Part shown: positions 40,200-48,499 of the stretch, one piece after another
Layout of the letters: the number at the start of each line of letters is the position of its first letter
How positions within the stretch are numbered: position 1 is the stretch's first letter
Origin: an uncultured Prevotellaceae bacterium
GTDB taxonomy: Bacteria > Bacteroidota > Bacteroidia > Bacteroidales > Bacteroidaceae
Direction of reading: 5' to 3'
DNA: 64,000 nt
Assembly: GCA_900318115.1 (NCBI GenBank)
Contig: ONJJ01000002.1
Coordinates: 108,011-172,010, forward strand
Program-made: the position numbers and the translations under genes
Notes under the pieces: generated by a model
The model's input: the letters and a program-made list of their open reading frames with translations, nothing else
Databases searched by the model: none
Told to the model about the DNA's origin: nothing

Positions 40200-40484
40200 A
40201 TGCACGACTGGAGTAAATTCATAGAAAGACCTTATCAAGAGGTTCTGGAAGAACTGAGGGCAGTAGGTTATCAGGTAGTGGGTGATGATCTCTTTGCCTG
40301 TTATAGAAATGTCGATCTGCAAAAAGGTGATGCCAGAATCCGGCTGGTGTGCGTGCCTTTCGACTTGGACGACTTCGAGGAGAAGCTCAACGATAAAGAG
40401 AGAACCTATGAGTTGGACGATGTCGAGTGGTACACGTTCGAAATATATGATGAAGAAGGAGTGATGTTAGCAGGTAATCTTTAA
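40200..40484 (+). CDS. Small acidic protein following a nuclease
   Basis: 94 residues from the ATG at 40200 (MHDWSKFIERPYQEVLEEL). The frame is open further up to 40089, but that part overlaps the nuclease gene and reads as unstructured basic sequence. The protein is acidic (VPFDLDDFEEKLND, ELDDVEWYTFEIYDEEG). No family recognised. Lies 35 bases after paralogue 4. Confidence 0.55.
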   Translation: MHDWSKFIERPYQEVLEELRAVGYQVVGDDLFACYRNVDLQKGDARIRLVCVPFDLDDFEEKLNDKERTYELDDVEWYTFEIYDEEGVMLAGNL

Positions 40485-40511
40485 ATTTCTTTGGCAAAGT
40501 GACTATATTAT
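40480..40511 (+). promoter_or_regulatory. Island signature site H
   Basis: TTTA, 20 bases (AATTTCTTTGGCAAAGTGAC), TATATTAT at 40504-40511. Precedes the sigma-like gene (ATG 40536) by 24 bases, so that gene shares the signature. Confidence 0.7.
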
Positions 40512-40535
40512 CATTGTAAACAAAAAACACTGAAT

Positions 40536-41165
40536 ATGACAAACGAACAGATTGAAGAACTTCTCTTAGAGATACATCGCACACCGCTGCTGTCTATGGA
40601 AGAAGAATTGGAACTGTTAGAGAAGATACAGGCCGAGGGCGCTGATTGCGAAGAATTGGAGAAACTGGTGAATGCCAATCTAAGGTTTGCTGTCAGTCTT
40701 GCGGGACAATACATGAACCGAGGTTTGGATATAAGAGAACTGATTCCCATCGGGGCAGAAGGGCTGAAAGAGGCTGCATTGACCTATGACCTGAATGGCG
40801 ACACAAAGTTCCTTAGCCATGCTGTCCCAGTGATGCGTAAGTACTTCGAGGAAGCAATTTCAAATAACAATGATATCAAGAGAAAGATGCTCGTCAGAGA
40901 ACTTCACATGAGAGAGTATTATAACGAGGAAATAGACGATTACAATACTGCATTCTCTTTCGTAGTTGACTTTGACAGGAAACGATACACTGTAGGTGAA
41001 TTGTTCTGTGACTGCACCTATTCTATTGATGAAGTAGAACGATACATTGTAAAGTATCTGATGGCAAGGACTGAGCACGATGAATCGAAGTTATATTGGC
41101 AGATGGTTGAAAATAGCCAGCTAAACAAAGAAACAGAAAAGATAACAAAAATACAAGATGAATAA
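40536..41165 (+). CDS. Sigma-70-like protein lacking region 4
   Basis: 209 residues. TPLLSMEEELELLEKIQAEGADCEELEKLVNANLRFAVSLAGQYMNRGLDIRELIPIGAEGLKEAALTYD is clearly related to sigma-70 region 1.2 through 2.2 (core RNA polymerase binding), and TKFLSHAVPVMRKYFEEAI aligns with region 2.3-2.4, but the aromatic residues used for promoter melting (YxxWW in RpoD) are replaced by HAVPVM. Regions 3 and 4, which contact the -33 element, are not recognisable. The remaining 100 residues are acidic and helical. It could be an alternative, anti- or co-sigma factor. It carries signature site H and overlaps the next gene by 8 bases. Confidence 0.72.
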   Translation: MTNEQIEELLLEIHRTPLLSMEEELELLEKIQAEGADCEELEKLVNANLRFAVSLAGQYMNRGLDIRELIPIGAEGLKEAALTYDLNGDTKFLSHAVPVMRKYFEEAISNNNDIKRKMLVRELHMREYYNEEIDDYNTAFSFVVDFDRKRYTVGELFCDCTYSIDEVERYIVKYLMARTEHDESKLYWQMVENSQLNKETEKITKIQDE

Positions 41166-41451
41166 ATCAAGCAATAAGAAGAAAGAAGAGATTTTGGCTT
41201 CCATCATCAGGTCGTTTCCGATCTATGAGGTGCAGCAGATTTGTATTGACAGTCATCGTTACCCTCGAAGGCGAAACAGGCTGCAACGCGTTGGACTCTT
41301 CCAGACGAAGGATGGTGCAAAGGGAGCCATGCATGAATACATTAAGCACGAAAAGAAGTGCTGCGAGACGTGGGGAGGGAATTACTATGCTGACTGCCTC
41401 GGCTACTTCATAGACGAGGTTCTTGGTTCGTCCAGCACGAACGTATTCTAA
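41158..41451 (+). CDS. Small basic protein, last gene of the island
   Basis: 97 residues, basic and cysteine-containing (SSNKKKEEILASIIRSFPIYEVQQICIDSHRYPRRRNRLQRVG, HEKKCCETWGGNYYADCLGYFIDEVLG). No family recognised. Overlaps the sigma-like gene by 8 bases and so is probably co-translated. The group II intron begins 3 bases after its stop codon. Confidence 0.55.
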   Translation: MNKSSNKKKEEILASIIRSFPIYEVQQICIDSHRYPRRRNRLQRVGLFQTKDGAKGAMHEYIKHEKKCCETWGGNYYADCLGYFIDEVLGSSSTNVF

Positions 41452-41454
41452 CGG

Positions 41455-43322
41455 GTGCAAGTCCCTAACGCGCCCTTATAGCGGGAAGCGTCCAGCCGGA
41501 GGCAAGGGTGTCCGCCGCGAGACGGAATCTGAAGGAAGCCCGAGGCAAACATCTGGCCTGACGGACAGGAATCACATATAAGGCATATGGCCGTGGATAA
41601 GGTGGCCAAGAGCACTAAAGTCCTATAGCTATACGGACCGGCCGGTGTAAATGTGGCAGGTATAAGATGGAAAGAATGCGTCCATAACTGGAGAGGTCTC
41701 GCAGGCGATCCCACAAGGCAAGTAGTAACAACGAACTGCGAGAAGTCAGCAGACGCCATAGTACCTACAGGAGTCGATACAAGTAGGGAAGGGCCGAACT
41801 TTAGTTAAACAAGCAGTAAATGAAGATTACCCTATGAAGGAAGAAATGCAGAAAACAGGCAAAGGCTGCCATGCGGAGGTAGGGACGGAATCCCGAGGTA
41901 TGTATGGAGTGCAGACTTACATGGGGATAATTGAAAACAACCTTGTGGAAGTACCAATCGTAGAGGGAGATTTACTAAGGCATATTATCTCGCCGAGCAA
42001 CATGAACCTTGCCTACAAGCGGGTCGTGAGCAATGCGGGAAGTGGCGGTATCGATGGCATGGAGGTAAAAGAGCTTTTGCCTTACCTGCTCAGCCATAAG
42101 GATGAGTTAGTAAAGAAACTTATGGACGGCAAGTACCGTCCTAATCCTGTCCGACGGGTCGAGATACCCAAGGATAACGGCAAGAAGCGTCCGCTCGGCA
42201 TTCCTACCATAGTAGACCGCTTAGTCCAACAAAGTATAGCCCAAATCTTGCAACCGCTATACGAACCTCAGTTCAGTCCCAACAGTTTTGGTTTCCGTCC
42301 TCATCGAGGTGCCCATCAGGCCTTGCGGTGTGCGCAATCCATCATCAACGATGGCAACCGCTTCTGCATTGACCTTGACTTGGAGCAGTTCTTTGACAAC
42401 GTGAACCACTCTAAACTGATAGAGGTAATCAGCAGGACGATAAAGGACGGGCGAGTGGTCTCGCTTATCCATAAATACCTGAATGCTGGCGTATTGGTTG
42501 CAGGCAAGTACGAGGAAACGAAGAAGGGTGTGCCGCAAGGCGGTCCTTTAAGTCCACTATTGAGCAATATCATGCTCAACGAGCTGGACAAGGAACTGAC
42601 GAAGCGTGGTCATCCCTTTGTGCGCTACGCCGACGACTGCATGATATTTTGCAGAAGCAAGCGTGCCGCAGAGCGCATACTTGAGAGCATATCGAAGTTT
42701 ATCGAGGGTAAGCTTTTCTTGAAAGTGAATCGTGATAAGACAGGTACAGGCTCTGTATGCGGAAAGAAGTTTCTTGGATACTCGTTTTACTTTGACAAGG
42801 AGGGCAGGTGTCAATTACGTCTGCATCCCAAGACCATAGACAAGCTGAAAGCGAGATTAAAAGCTCTGACAGGCCGTAGTAATGGCATGGGTTATGCACG
42901 TCGCAAGGAATCACTGAAACTCTTTATCAGCGGCTGGGTGGAATACTACAAGCTGGCCAGGATGAAGAAGACTCTTGAAACCATAGACGCATGGTTACGT
43001 CGCCGCATCCGTATGTGCATATGGAAGAGTTGGAAGAATCCGAGGACGCGGATAGCGAACCTCATCAAATGTGGATTGCCTAAAAAGCAGGCATGGAAAC
43101 AAGGCTGGACTCATGGCTATTGGCATGTCGCTGACACGTGGAGCGTACATCATGCAATGAGTAATTCTAACTTGTATCGCGCAGGCTATCGTTGCTTAAT
43201 GGATTACTATGTATTGGTATCGTAAACGAAGAACCGCCGTATGCGGAACCGCATGTACGGTGGTGTGAGAGGTCGGAAAATGAAAGTAGGAGGAAAACTA
43301 CTTCATTTTCCTCCTACTCGAT
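41455..43322 (+). mobile_element. Group II intron with encoded reverse transcriptase
   Basis: The 5' end is taken at GTGCAAG (41455). About 380 bases of structured RNA follow before the intron ORF (41834-43225). After the ORF a domain V hairpin is visible (43233-43264: ACCGCCGTA pairing with TACGGTGGT around TGCGGAACCGCA), then a domain VI-like hairpin (GAAAATGAA...TTCATTTTC, 43276-43310). The 3' end is placed near ACTCGAT at about 43322; it is approximate, because no intron-less copy can be compared. The insertion point is just behind a stop codon, so the coding sequence of the last island gene is intact. Confidence 0.8.
41834..43225 (+). CDS. ltrA: Group II intron reverse transcriptase/maturase
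   Basis: 463 residues. Reverse transcriptase blocks are in order: KRPLGIPTIVDRLVQQSIAQIL, SFGFRPHRGAHQAL, FCIDLDLEQFFDNVNH, GVPQGGPLSPLLSNIML, the catalytic FVRYADDCMIF, and FLGYSF. A maturase/thumb region (RRKESLKLFISGWVEYYKLARM, RRIRMCIWKSWKNP) follows. There is no HNH endonuclease domain, so mobility would use nicked or replication-fork targets. The ORF lies wholly inside the intron and is intact. Confidence 0.93.
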   Translation: MKEEMQKTGKGCHAEVGTESRGMYGVQTYMGIIENNLVEVPIVEGDLLRHIISPSNMNLAYKRVVSNAGSGGIDGMEVKELLPYLLSHKDELVKKLMDGKYRPNPVRRVEIPKDNGKKRPLGIPTIVDRLVQQSIAQILQPLYEPQFSPNSFGFRPHRGAHQALRCAQSIINDGNRFCIDLDLEQFFDNVNHSKLIEVISRTIKDGRVVSLIHKYLNAGVLVAGKYEETKKGVPQGGPLSPLLSNIMLNELDKELTKRGHPFVRYADDCMIFCRSKRAAERILESISKFIEGKLFLKVNRDKTGTGSVCGKKFLGYSFYFDKEGRCQLRLHPKTIDKLKARLKALTGRSNGMGYARRKESLKLFISGWVEYYKLARMKKTLETIDAWLRRRIRMCIWKSWKNPRTRIANLIKCGLPKKQAWKQGWTHGYWHVADTWSVHHAMSNSNLYRAGYRCLMDYYVLVS

Positions 43323-43356
43323 TTTCATTAGACGTAGTCCGGCTGCTTCGTGCAGC

Positions 43357-44164
43357 TACAAGCTTTTCTCTCACGCGCGCACGCGTAATAAAGTTGAGAA
43401 AAAATGTCTGAATCTTACGCATTTTCTGTTAATCGACTTATATGCAAAGAATTATGATGCGTAAGATTTCTGGCGGAATCCTTGTTTTGCGTAAGATTTT
43501 TGCTGAGATATTTGGTCTTGCGCATGATTTTTGCTGAGATATTTGGTCTTGCGCATGATTTTTGCTGTGGTACTTGACCTTGCGCATGATTTCGTAAGCG
43601 CATCCGATGTGACATTTTGTAGATGAATATGCCATTTGTCTTAGCCATTTGTCTTAGCCATTTGTCTTAGTCATTTGTCTCTGCCATTTTCTTTGCCATT
43701 TGTCTTTACCATTTTCTTTACCATTTTCTTGTAAGCGAAAAGGCGAGATGAAGCAAAAGTACCCGCATTATTCCATAGGTGGTACTTATTTGTACCACCT
43801 ATGGTACTTTTGAGTACCACTACTGGTACTTCTGAGTACCGCCACTGGTACTCAGCCTTTTAGCTGGGCGTGGAGTATCTGGAAGCAGGGCGTATAGTCT
43901 TAGGTGGCAGGGCGTGGAGTCCTTGGAAGTAGGGTGTGGAGTCTCAGGAAGCAGGGGGCGGAGTCTTTGGCAAATTGTCGTGATAACCCAAGGTTCAGGG
44001 CATGATGGATGTGATTATGCGCAAAAATCTTACGCAAAACGAGTATTTGTTTGAAAATCTTACGCATCTTAAACAGCTACAAATAAGCAGATTATCGGGA
44101 AATGCGTAAGATTCTGGCATTTTTTCTCAACTTTATTACGCGCGCGTGCGCGAAAAACCTTGTA
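43357..44164. repeat. Repeat-packed element bounded by about 65-bp inverted repeats
   Basis: The left end (43357-43425) and right end (44099-44164) are inverted copies, with a perfect 23-bp core (43384-43406 / 44118-44140, beginning CGTAATAAAGTTGAG). Inside are: a 31-bp unit (TGCTGAGATATTTGGTCTTG...) three times at 43501-43590; a 13-bp unit GCCATTTGTCTTA about nine times at 43631-43732; a hairpin CCATAGGTGGTAC/GTACCACCTATGG at 43773-43804 followed by GTAC-containing repeats to about 43855; and a 24-25-bp unit (GCGTGGAGTC..GGAAGCAGG) about five times at 43866-43972. The word CTTACGCA occurs about seven times in both orientations. No credible gene: ORFs here merely translate the repeats. Confidence 0.75.
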
Positions 44165-44233
44165 ATTGGCGACCTTATAATCCTCGCTGTACAGATGGAT
44201 ATGCAGAATCGGTGAGGGCTTCTTTATTGAAAA

Positions 44234-44270
44234 TTCCGCCGCCAACACTCTCAAGAGGCGGGCGGCGGAA
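44234..44270 (-). terminator. Terminator of ilvD
   Basis: TTCCGCCGCC (44234-44243) and GGCGGCGGAA (44261-44270) form a perfect 10-bp stem; on the minus strand it is followed by TTTTC. Confidence 0.65.
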
Positions 44271-44309
44271 GTCTATGTGTGTGGTCTCAGGGTGGGGTGA
44301 GGGGGAGGC

Positions 44310-46340
44310 TCAGTCGATGATGCGGACGCCGCCCTTGTCGGCGCTGGATACGCTCTGGGCGTAGGCGCGGAGGCTCTTGCTGACGACGCGGTGGCGGCGG
44401 AGGGGTTGCTGGGGACGTGCGGCGAGCTCTTCGTCGGTGAGGAGTACGTTGATGGTGCGGGCTGGGATGTCGATCTCGATGATGTCGCCGTCCACGAGTT
44501 TGCCGATGTTGCCTCCGCTGGCTGCCTCGGGGGAGATGTGACCAATGCTGAGTCCGCTGGTGCCGCCACTGAAGCGGCCGTCGGTGATGAGGGCGCACTC
44601 CTTGCCGAGGTGCATGCTCTTGATGTAGGAGGTGGGGTAGAGCATCTCCTGCATGCCGGGTCCGCCCTTGGGTCCTTCGTGGGTGATGACGACGACGTCG
44701 CCGGCCTTGACTCGTCCGCCGAGGATGCCCTCGCAGGCGTCTTCCTGGCTGTCGAAGACCACGGCGGGACCGCGGAAATGCCAGATGCTCTCATCGACGC
44801 CGGCGGTCTTGACGACGCAGCCGTCCTGGGCGATGTTGCCGAAGAGCACGGCGAGGCCGCCGTCGCGCGTGTAGGCGTGCTCGATGTCGCGGATGCAGCC
44901 GGCGGTGCGGTCGGTGTCGTAGTCGGCGTAGTAGTTCTCCTGGGCGCCGAGTTGGTTGCAGAAGCGGCCGCCGGGGGCGGAGAGGTAGATGGAGGGGGAG
45001 GGGATGTCCGCGCGAATACGCGCGGCACCAAACCGACAAGCAGAGGGGGAAACGGGGGAAGAGGCGGAAAGGGGAACGGGGGAAGAGGAAGAGGCGGAAG
45101 GGGGAACGAGGGAAGAGGAAGAGGCGGAAGGGGGAACGGGGGAAGAGGAAGAGGCGGAAGGGGAAACGGGGGAAGAAGAAGAGGGAGAGGATGAAGAGGG
45201 GGAAGGGGAGGATGAAGAGGGGGAAGGGGAGACGGGGGCGGAGGGGGAGCAGAGGTCGTAGGTGGCGATGGCGCTGGAGAGGGTTTCGCCTTCCACGCGG
45301 AGGACATCTGTGTCGATGAGTCCTCCGCGGGCGAGCTCGGCAAGTATACCGAGTATTCCACCGGCGCGGTTGCAGTCTTCGACGCTGTACTTTTGGGTGT
45401 TGGGCGCGAGCTTGCAGAGGCATGGCACGCGGCGCGAGAGTGCGTCGATATCCTTCATGGTGAAATCTACCTCGCCTTCCTGGGCGATGGCCAGGAGGTG
45501 GAGGATGGTGTTGGTGCTGCCTCCCATGGCGATGTCGAGTGCCATGGCGTTGAGGAAGGCCTGGCGGGTGGCTATGCTGCGGGGGAGCACGCTCTCGTCG
45601 CCGTCCTCGTAGTAGGCGAGTGCGTTCCGGACAATCTGTCGGGCGGCCTGCTGCATGAGGCGCACGCGGTTGCGGTGTGTGGCGAGGATGGTGCCGTTGC
45701 CTGGCAGTGCGAGTCCTATGGCTTCGGTCAGGGAGTTCATGGAGTTGGCGGTGAACATGCCGGAGCAGCACCCGCATCCGGGGCAGGCTCGCTGCTCGAC
45801 CTCGGCGAGTTCCTGGTCGCTGACGGTGGGGTCGGCACCCTTGACCATGGCGGCAATGAGGTCGAGGTTCTCGCCTTTGTACTTTCCGGCTTCCATGGGT
45901 CCTCCGGAGACGAAGATGGCGGGTATGTTCAGCCGCATGGCTGCCATGAGCATCCCGGGTGTGATCTTGTCGCAGTTGGAGATGCAGATCATGGCATCGG
46001 CCTTGTGGGCGTTGACCATATATTCTACGCTGTCGGCGATGATGTCGCGCGATGGCAGGGAATAGAGCATCCCGTCGTGCCCCATGGCGATGCCGTCGTC
46101 GATGGCGATGGTGTTGAACTCAGCGGCATAGCAGCCGAGGCTCTCTATTTCGCGCTTGACAATCTGTCCGGCTTCGTGGAGGTGTGTGTGGCCGGGCACG
46201 AACTGTGTAAAACTATTGACGATGGCGATGATGGGTCGGCCGAACTGTTCGCGTTTCATGCCGTTGGCCACCCATAGTGCGCGGGCTCCTGCCATGCGGC
46301 GTCCTTCGGTGCAGACAGCGCTGCGAAGTGCGTGCTTCAT
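44310..46340 (-). CDS. ilvD: Dihydroxy-acid dehydratase with a Ser/Pro-rich insertion
   Basis: 676 residues. Iron-sulphur ligands C123 ([10 protein letters not shown]) and the cluster [12 protein letters not shown] (C186-C192), plus [19 protein letters not shown] near the end, identify IlvD, which dehydrates dihydroxy-isovalerate and dihydroxy-methylvalerate in valine, leucine and isoleucine synthesis. Usual length is about 600. The excess is residues about 365-448, a stretch of P-S-A repeats ([19 protein letters not shown]) ending in [13 protein letters not shown], inserted between the IATYDLCSP region and the [16 protein letters not shown] block. Other ilv genes are not adjacent. The leader has heptamer repeats (see that entry). 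Confidence 0.95.
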   Translation of the reverse strand: MKHALRSAVCTEGRRMAGARALWVANGMKREQFGRPIIAIVNSFTQFVPGHTHLHEAGQIVKREIESLGCYAAEFNTIAIDDGIAMGHDGMLYSLPSRDIIADSVEYMVNAHKADAMICISNCDKITPGMLMAAMRLNIPAIFVSGGPMEAGKYKGENLDLIAAMVKGADPTVSDQELAEVEQRACPGCGCCSGMFTANSMNSLTEAIGLALPGNGTILATHRNRVRLMQQAARQIVRNALAYYEDGDESVLPRSIATRQAFLNAMALDIAMGGSTNTILHLLAIAQEGEVDFTMKDIDALSRRVPCLCKLAPNTQKYSVEDCNRAGGILGILAELARGGLIDTDVLRVEGETLSSAIATYDLCSPSAPVSPSPSSSSPSPSSSSPSSSSPVSPSASSSSPVPPSASSSSLVPPSASSSSPVPLSASSPVSPSACRFGAARIRADIPSPSIYLSAPGGRFCNQLGAQENYYADYDTDRTAGCIRDIEHAYTRDGGLAVLFGNIAQDGCVVKTAGVDESIWHFRGPAVVFDSQEDACEGILGGRVKAGDVVVITHEGPKGGPGMQEMLYPTSYIKSMHLGKECALITDGRFSGGTSGLSIGHISPEAASGGNIGKLVDGDIIEIDIPARTINVLLTDEELAARPQQPLRRHRVVSKSLRAYAQSVSSADKGGVRIID
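45040..45250. repeat. 30-bp tandem repeat inside ilvD
   Basis: About four copies of a 30-bp purine-rich unit (GGGAACGGGGGAAGAGGAAG...) followed by degenerate GAGGAAG repeats. 30 bp keeps the frame. The plus strand is almost pure purine over 200 bases. Confidence 0.85.
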
Positions 46341-46415
46341 TTAGTTTAGAGTTTAGAGTATAGTGTTTAGAATAGTTCCTAAGTTTAGAGTTTAGTGTTT
46401 AGAGTAGAGTGTCGG
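46341..46415 (-). repeat. TTTAGAG-type repeats in the ilvD leader
   Basis: On the plus strand, repeated AGTTTAGAGTTTAGAGT and GTTTAGA words fill the leader up to the start codon. The same repeat abuts the manA start at 54594-54655. Confidence 0.7.
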
Positions 46416-46425
46416 GTTTCGGGTG

Positions 46426-46457
46426 CAAAATTACGCCAAAGGACGTTCAAAAGCAAA
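46426..46457 (-). promoter_or_regulatory. Promoter of ilvD
   Basis: Minus strand TTTG (46454-46457), 20 bases, TAATTTTG (46426-46433); exact consensus. Gives a leader of about 80 bases that contains the heptamer repeats. Confidence 0.8.
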
Positions 46458-46497
46458 TTTATGCAGCATTTTGTTCGTCGGATAGAAGAAAAAAGTG

Positions 46498-46505
46498 TAA
46501 CTTTG
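46498..46505 (+). promoter_or_regulatory. -7 element of the FKBP gene
   Basis: TAACTTTG; a TTTG at 46470-46473 is 24 bases upstream. The ATG is at 46572. Confidence 0.5.
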
Positions 46506-46571
46506 CACGCAAATTGAAACAAAGTACTACTCTCGAGTAAAAAATCATAAATAAATAATTCCTCTTCTACG

Positions 46572-47138
46572 ATGCAAAGATTCCTCGTCGTCTCCTACAG
46601 AATGCTGACGCACTCCGCCGCCAGCCACAAACTGCTCTATGAAACCCCGGCCGACCGTCCCGTGGCCTTCGTGACGGATATGGGTCTGATGATTGATGCC
46701 TTCGAACAGCGGCTGTCGGAACTGAAGCCGGGCGACGACTTCGACTTCGTGCTGAAGGCCGAGGACGCCTTCGGGCTTCGCGATGACGACCTGGTGCGCG
46801 CCCTGCCCCGCAAGGTGTTTGAGATCAACGGCAAGTTCATTGAGGAGGAGGTGTTCCCGGGTGCGGAGGTGCCCTTGATGGACAACGAGGGCAACCACTT
46901 CCAAGGTACGATTGTGGAGGTGACGGACACGGAAGTGACCGTGGACCTGAACAACCCGCTGGCCGGGCGCGACCTGCAGTTTACGGGGCGCCTGCTGGAG
47001 AACCGCGAGGCCACGCTGCAGGAAATCGAGCAGACGGCCAAGATCCTGGCGGGTGAATGTGGCTGCGAAGGTGGCTGCGGCGGCTGCGGAGGTGGCTGCG
47101 GAAGCCAGGAAGGCTGTGGTGGCTGTGGCTGCAAATGA
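46572..47138 (+). CDS. slyD: SlyD-like FKBP peptidyl-prolyl isomerase with Cys/Gly tail
   Basis: 188 residues. VTDMGLMIDAFEQRLSELKPGDDFDFVLKAEDAFGLRDDDLV is the FKBP/SlyD active region with its inserted-flap domain (IEEEVFPGAEVPLMDNEGN, TVDLNNPLAGRDLQFT). It catalyses proline isomerisation and acts as a chaperone in the cytoplasm. The tail CGCEGGCGGCGGGCGSQEGC holds many cysteines and should bind metal, as the His-rich tail does in E. coli SlyD. Confidence 0.9.
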   Translation: MQRFLVVSYRMLTHSAASHKLLYETPADRPVAFVTDMGLMIDAFEQRLSELKPGDDFDFVLKAEDAFGLRDDDLVRALPRKVFEINGKFIEEEVFPGAEVPLMDNEGNHFQGTIVEVTDTEVTVDLNNPLAGRDLQFTGRLLENREATLQEIEQTAKILAGECGCEGGCGGCGGGCGSQEGCGGCGCK

Positions 47139-47217
47139 TTGCAAATCTCAAATCTGCCAATTTCCTATTGGAAATCAGATTTGACATTAAAAGATTTGAA
47201 ACTTGAGATTATCTGAT

Positions 47218-48345
47218 ATGAATACATTTGGAAATCTCTTCCGCCTGACGACTTTCGGCGAGAGCCACGGCAATGCCGTGGGCGGTGTGGTGGACGGGTG
47301 TCCTGCGGGTATCGCGCTGGACTTGGATTTCATTCAGGCCGAGTTGGACCGCAGGCGTCCAGGCCAGAGCCGCTTGACGACAGCCCGCAAGGAAGGCGAC
47401 CGGGTGGAAATCCTCTCGGGTGTCTTCGAGGGCAAGACGACGGGTTGCCCCATCGGCTTCATCGTCCGCAACGAGAACCAACACAGCAGCGACTACGACG
47501 ACCTGCGCGATGTCTTCCGCCCCTCGCACGCCGACTACACCTATTATATTAAATATGGTGTGCGCGACCATCGTGGCGGCGGACGCTCGTCGGCGCGCGA
47601 GACCATCAGCCGTGTGGTGGGCGGTGCCATCGCCAAGTTGTGCCTGCGGCAGTTGGGCGTGGACGTGAAGGCGTGGACACAGCAGGTGGGCAACATCGCC
47701 TGCGAGCGTGATTGGACTCGCTTGGACCTCAGTCAGATAGAACAGAATGACGTGCGCTGCCCGGATCCAGCGGTGGCCAGACAGATGGAGGACCTCATCC
47801 TCGAAGTGAAGGGTGAGGGCGACACCATCGGTGGTATCATCGCCGGGGTCATCACGGGTTGTCCCGTGGGACTGGGTGAGCCCGTGTTCGGCAAGCTTCA
47901 TGCCCAGCTGGGTGCTGCTATGCTCTCGATCAATGCCGTGAAGGGCTTCGAATACGGTGATGGCTTTGCCATGGCCGAAAAGAGGGGTAGTGAGGTGAAC
48001 GACTGCCCTGTCCTGACTTCCGGCAATGGTGATGCGCCCCTTTCGGCGGGTCATTCATCGGAACCGGCTCCCTCTCGTCTGGAAGAGGTTCGGTGGGGAC
48101 AAAACCACAGCGGCGGCATCCAGGGCGGCATCAGCAATGGCATGCCCATCCCTTTCCGTGTGGCTTTCAAGCCCGTGGCCACTCTGTTGCGTCCGCAGGA
48201 GACGATAGACGTCCACGGCAACCCCGTCACCATCCATCCTCGCGGACGGCACGACCCCTGCGTCCTGCCGCGAGCCGTGCCCATCGTGGAGGCCATGGCG
48301 GCGATGGTCGTGATGGATGCGTACTTGGAAAAGAGAAAATTATAA
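47218..48345 (+). CDS. aroC: Chorismate synthase
   Basis: 375 residues from the ATG at 47218 (an in-frame TTG at 47203 is less likely). [71 protein letters not shown] and [11 protein letters not shown] are chorismate synthase signatures. The FMNH2-dependent enzyme makes chorismate from EPSP, the last shared step of aromatic amino acid synthesis. Between SEVNDCPVL and the SGGIQGG block is a Ser/Pro-rich insert (about 265-298: [19 protein letters not shown]) that usual AroC proteins lack. Confidence 0.95.
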   Translation: MNTFGNLFRLTTFGESHGNAVGGVVDGCPAGIALDLDFIQAELDRRRPGQSRLTTARKEGDRVEILSGVFEGKTTGCPIGFIVRNENQHSSDYDDLRDVFRPSHADYTYYIKYGVRDHRGGGRSSARETISRVVGGAIAKLCLRQLGVDVKAWTQQVGNIACERDWTRLDLSQIEQNDVRCPDPAVARQMEDLILEVKGEGDTIGGIIAGVITGCPVGLGEPVFGKLHAQLGAAMLSINAVKGFEYGDGFAMAEKRGSEVNDCPVLTSGNGDAPLSAGHSSEPAPSRLEEVRWGQNHSGGIQGGISNGMPIPFRVAFKPVATLLRPQETIDVHGNPVTIHPRGRHDPCVLPRAVPIVEAMAAMVVMDAYLEKRKL

Positions 48346-48499
48346 AAATTAAAACATATAAAAATTAAAGAATAAAAGAAGAGGGGAAAAGGGGAGAGAG
48401 TAATAAGATAAAAAAGTAATAAGAGAAGAAGAGAATAAAAGAAAAGATAAAAAGTAATAAAAGAAAAGATAATAACTCTACACTTAGAAACTAACGATA

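Noticed and set aside
43415-43648. 77-codon minus ORF with KIMRKTKYLSK-type repeats
   Set aside because: Simply translates the 31-bp tandem repeats of a non-coding element.
43501-43972. Possible CRISPR array
   Set aside because: Repeats are directly contiguous with no spacers of constant length, and no cas genes are near.
44391-45261. Plus-strand ORFs in the ilvD region (G/E/R-rich)
   Set aside because: Translation of the purine-rich tandem repeat opposite ilvD.
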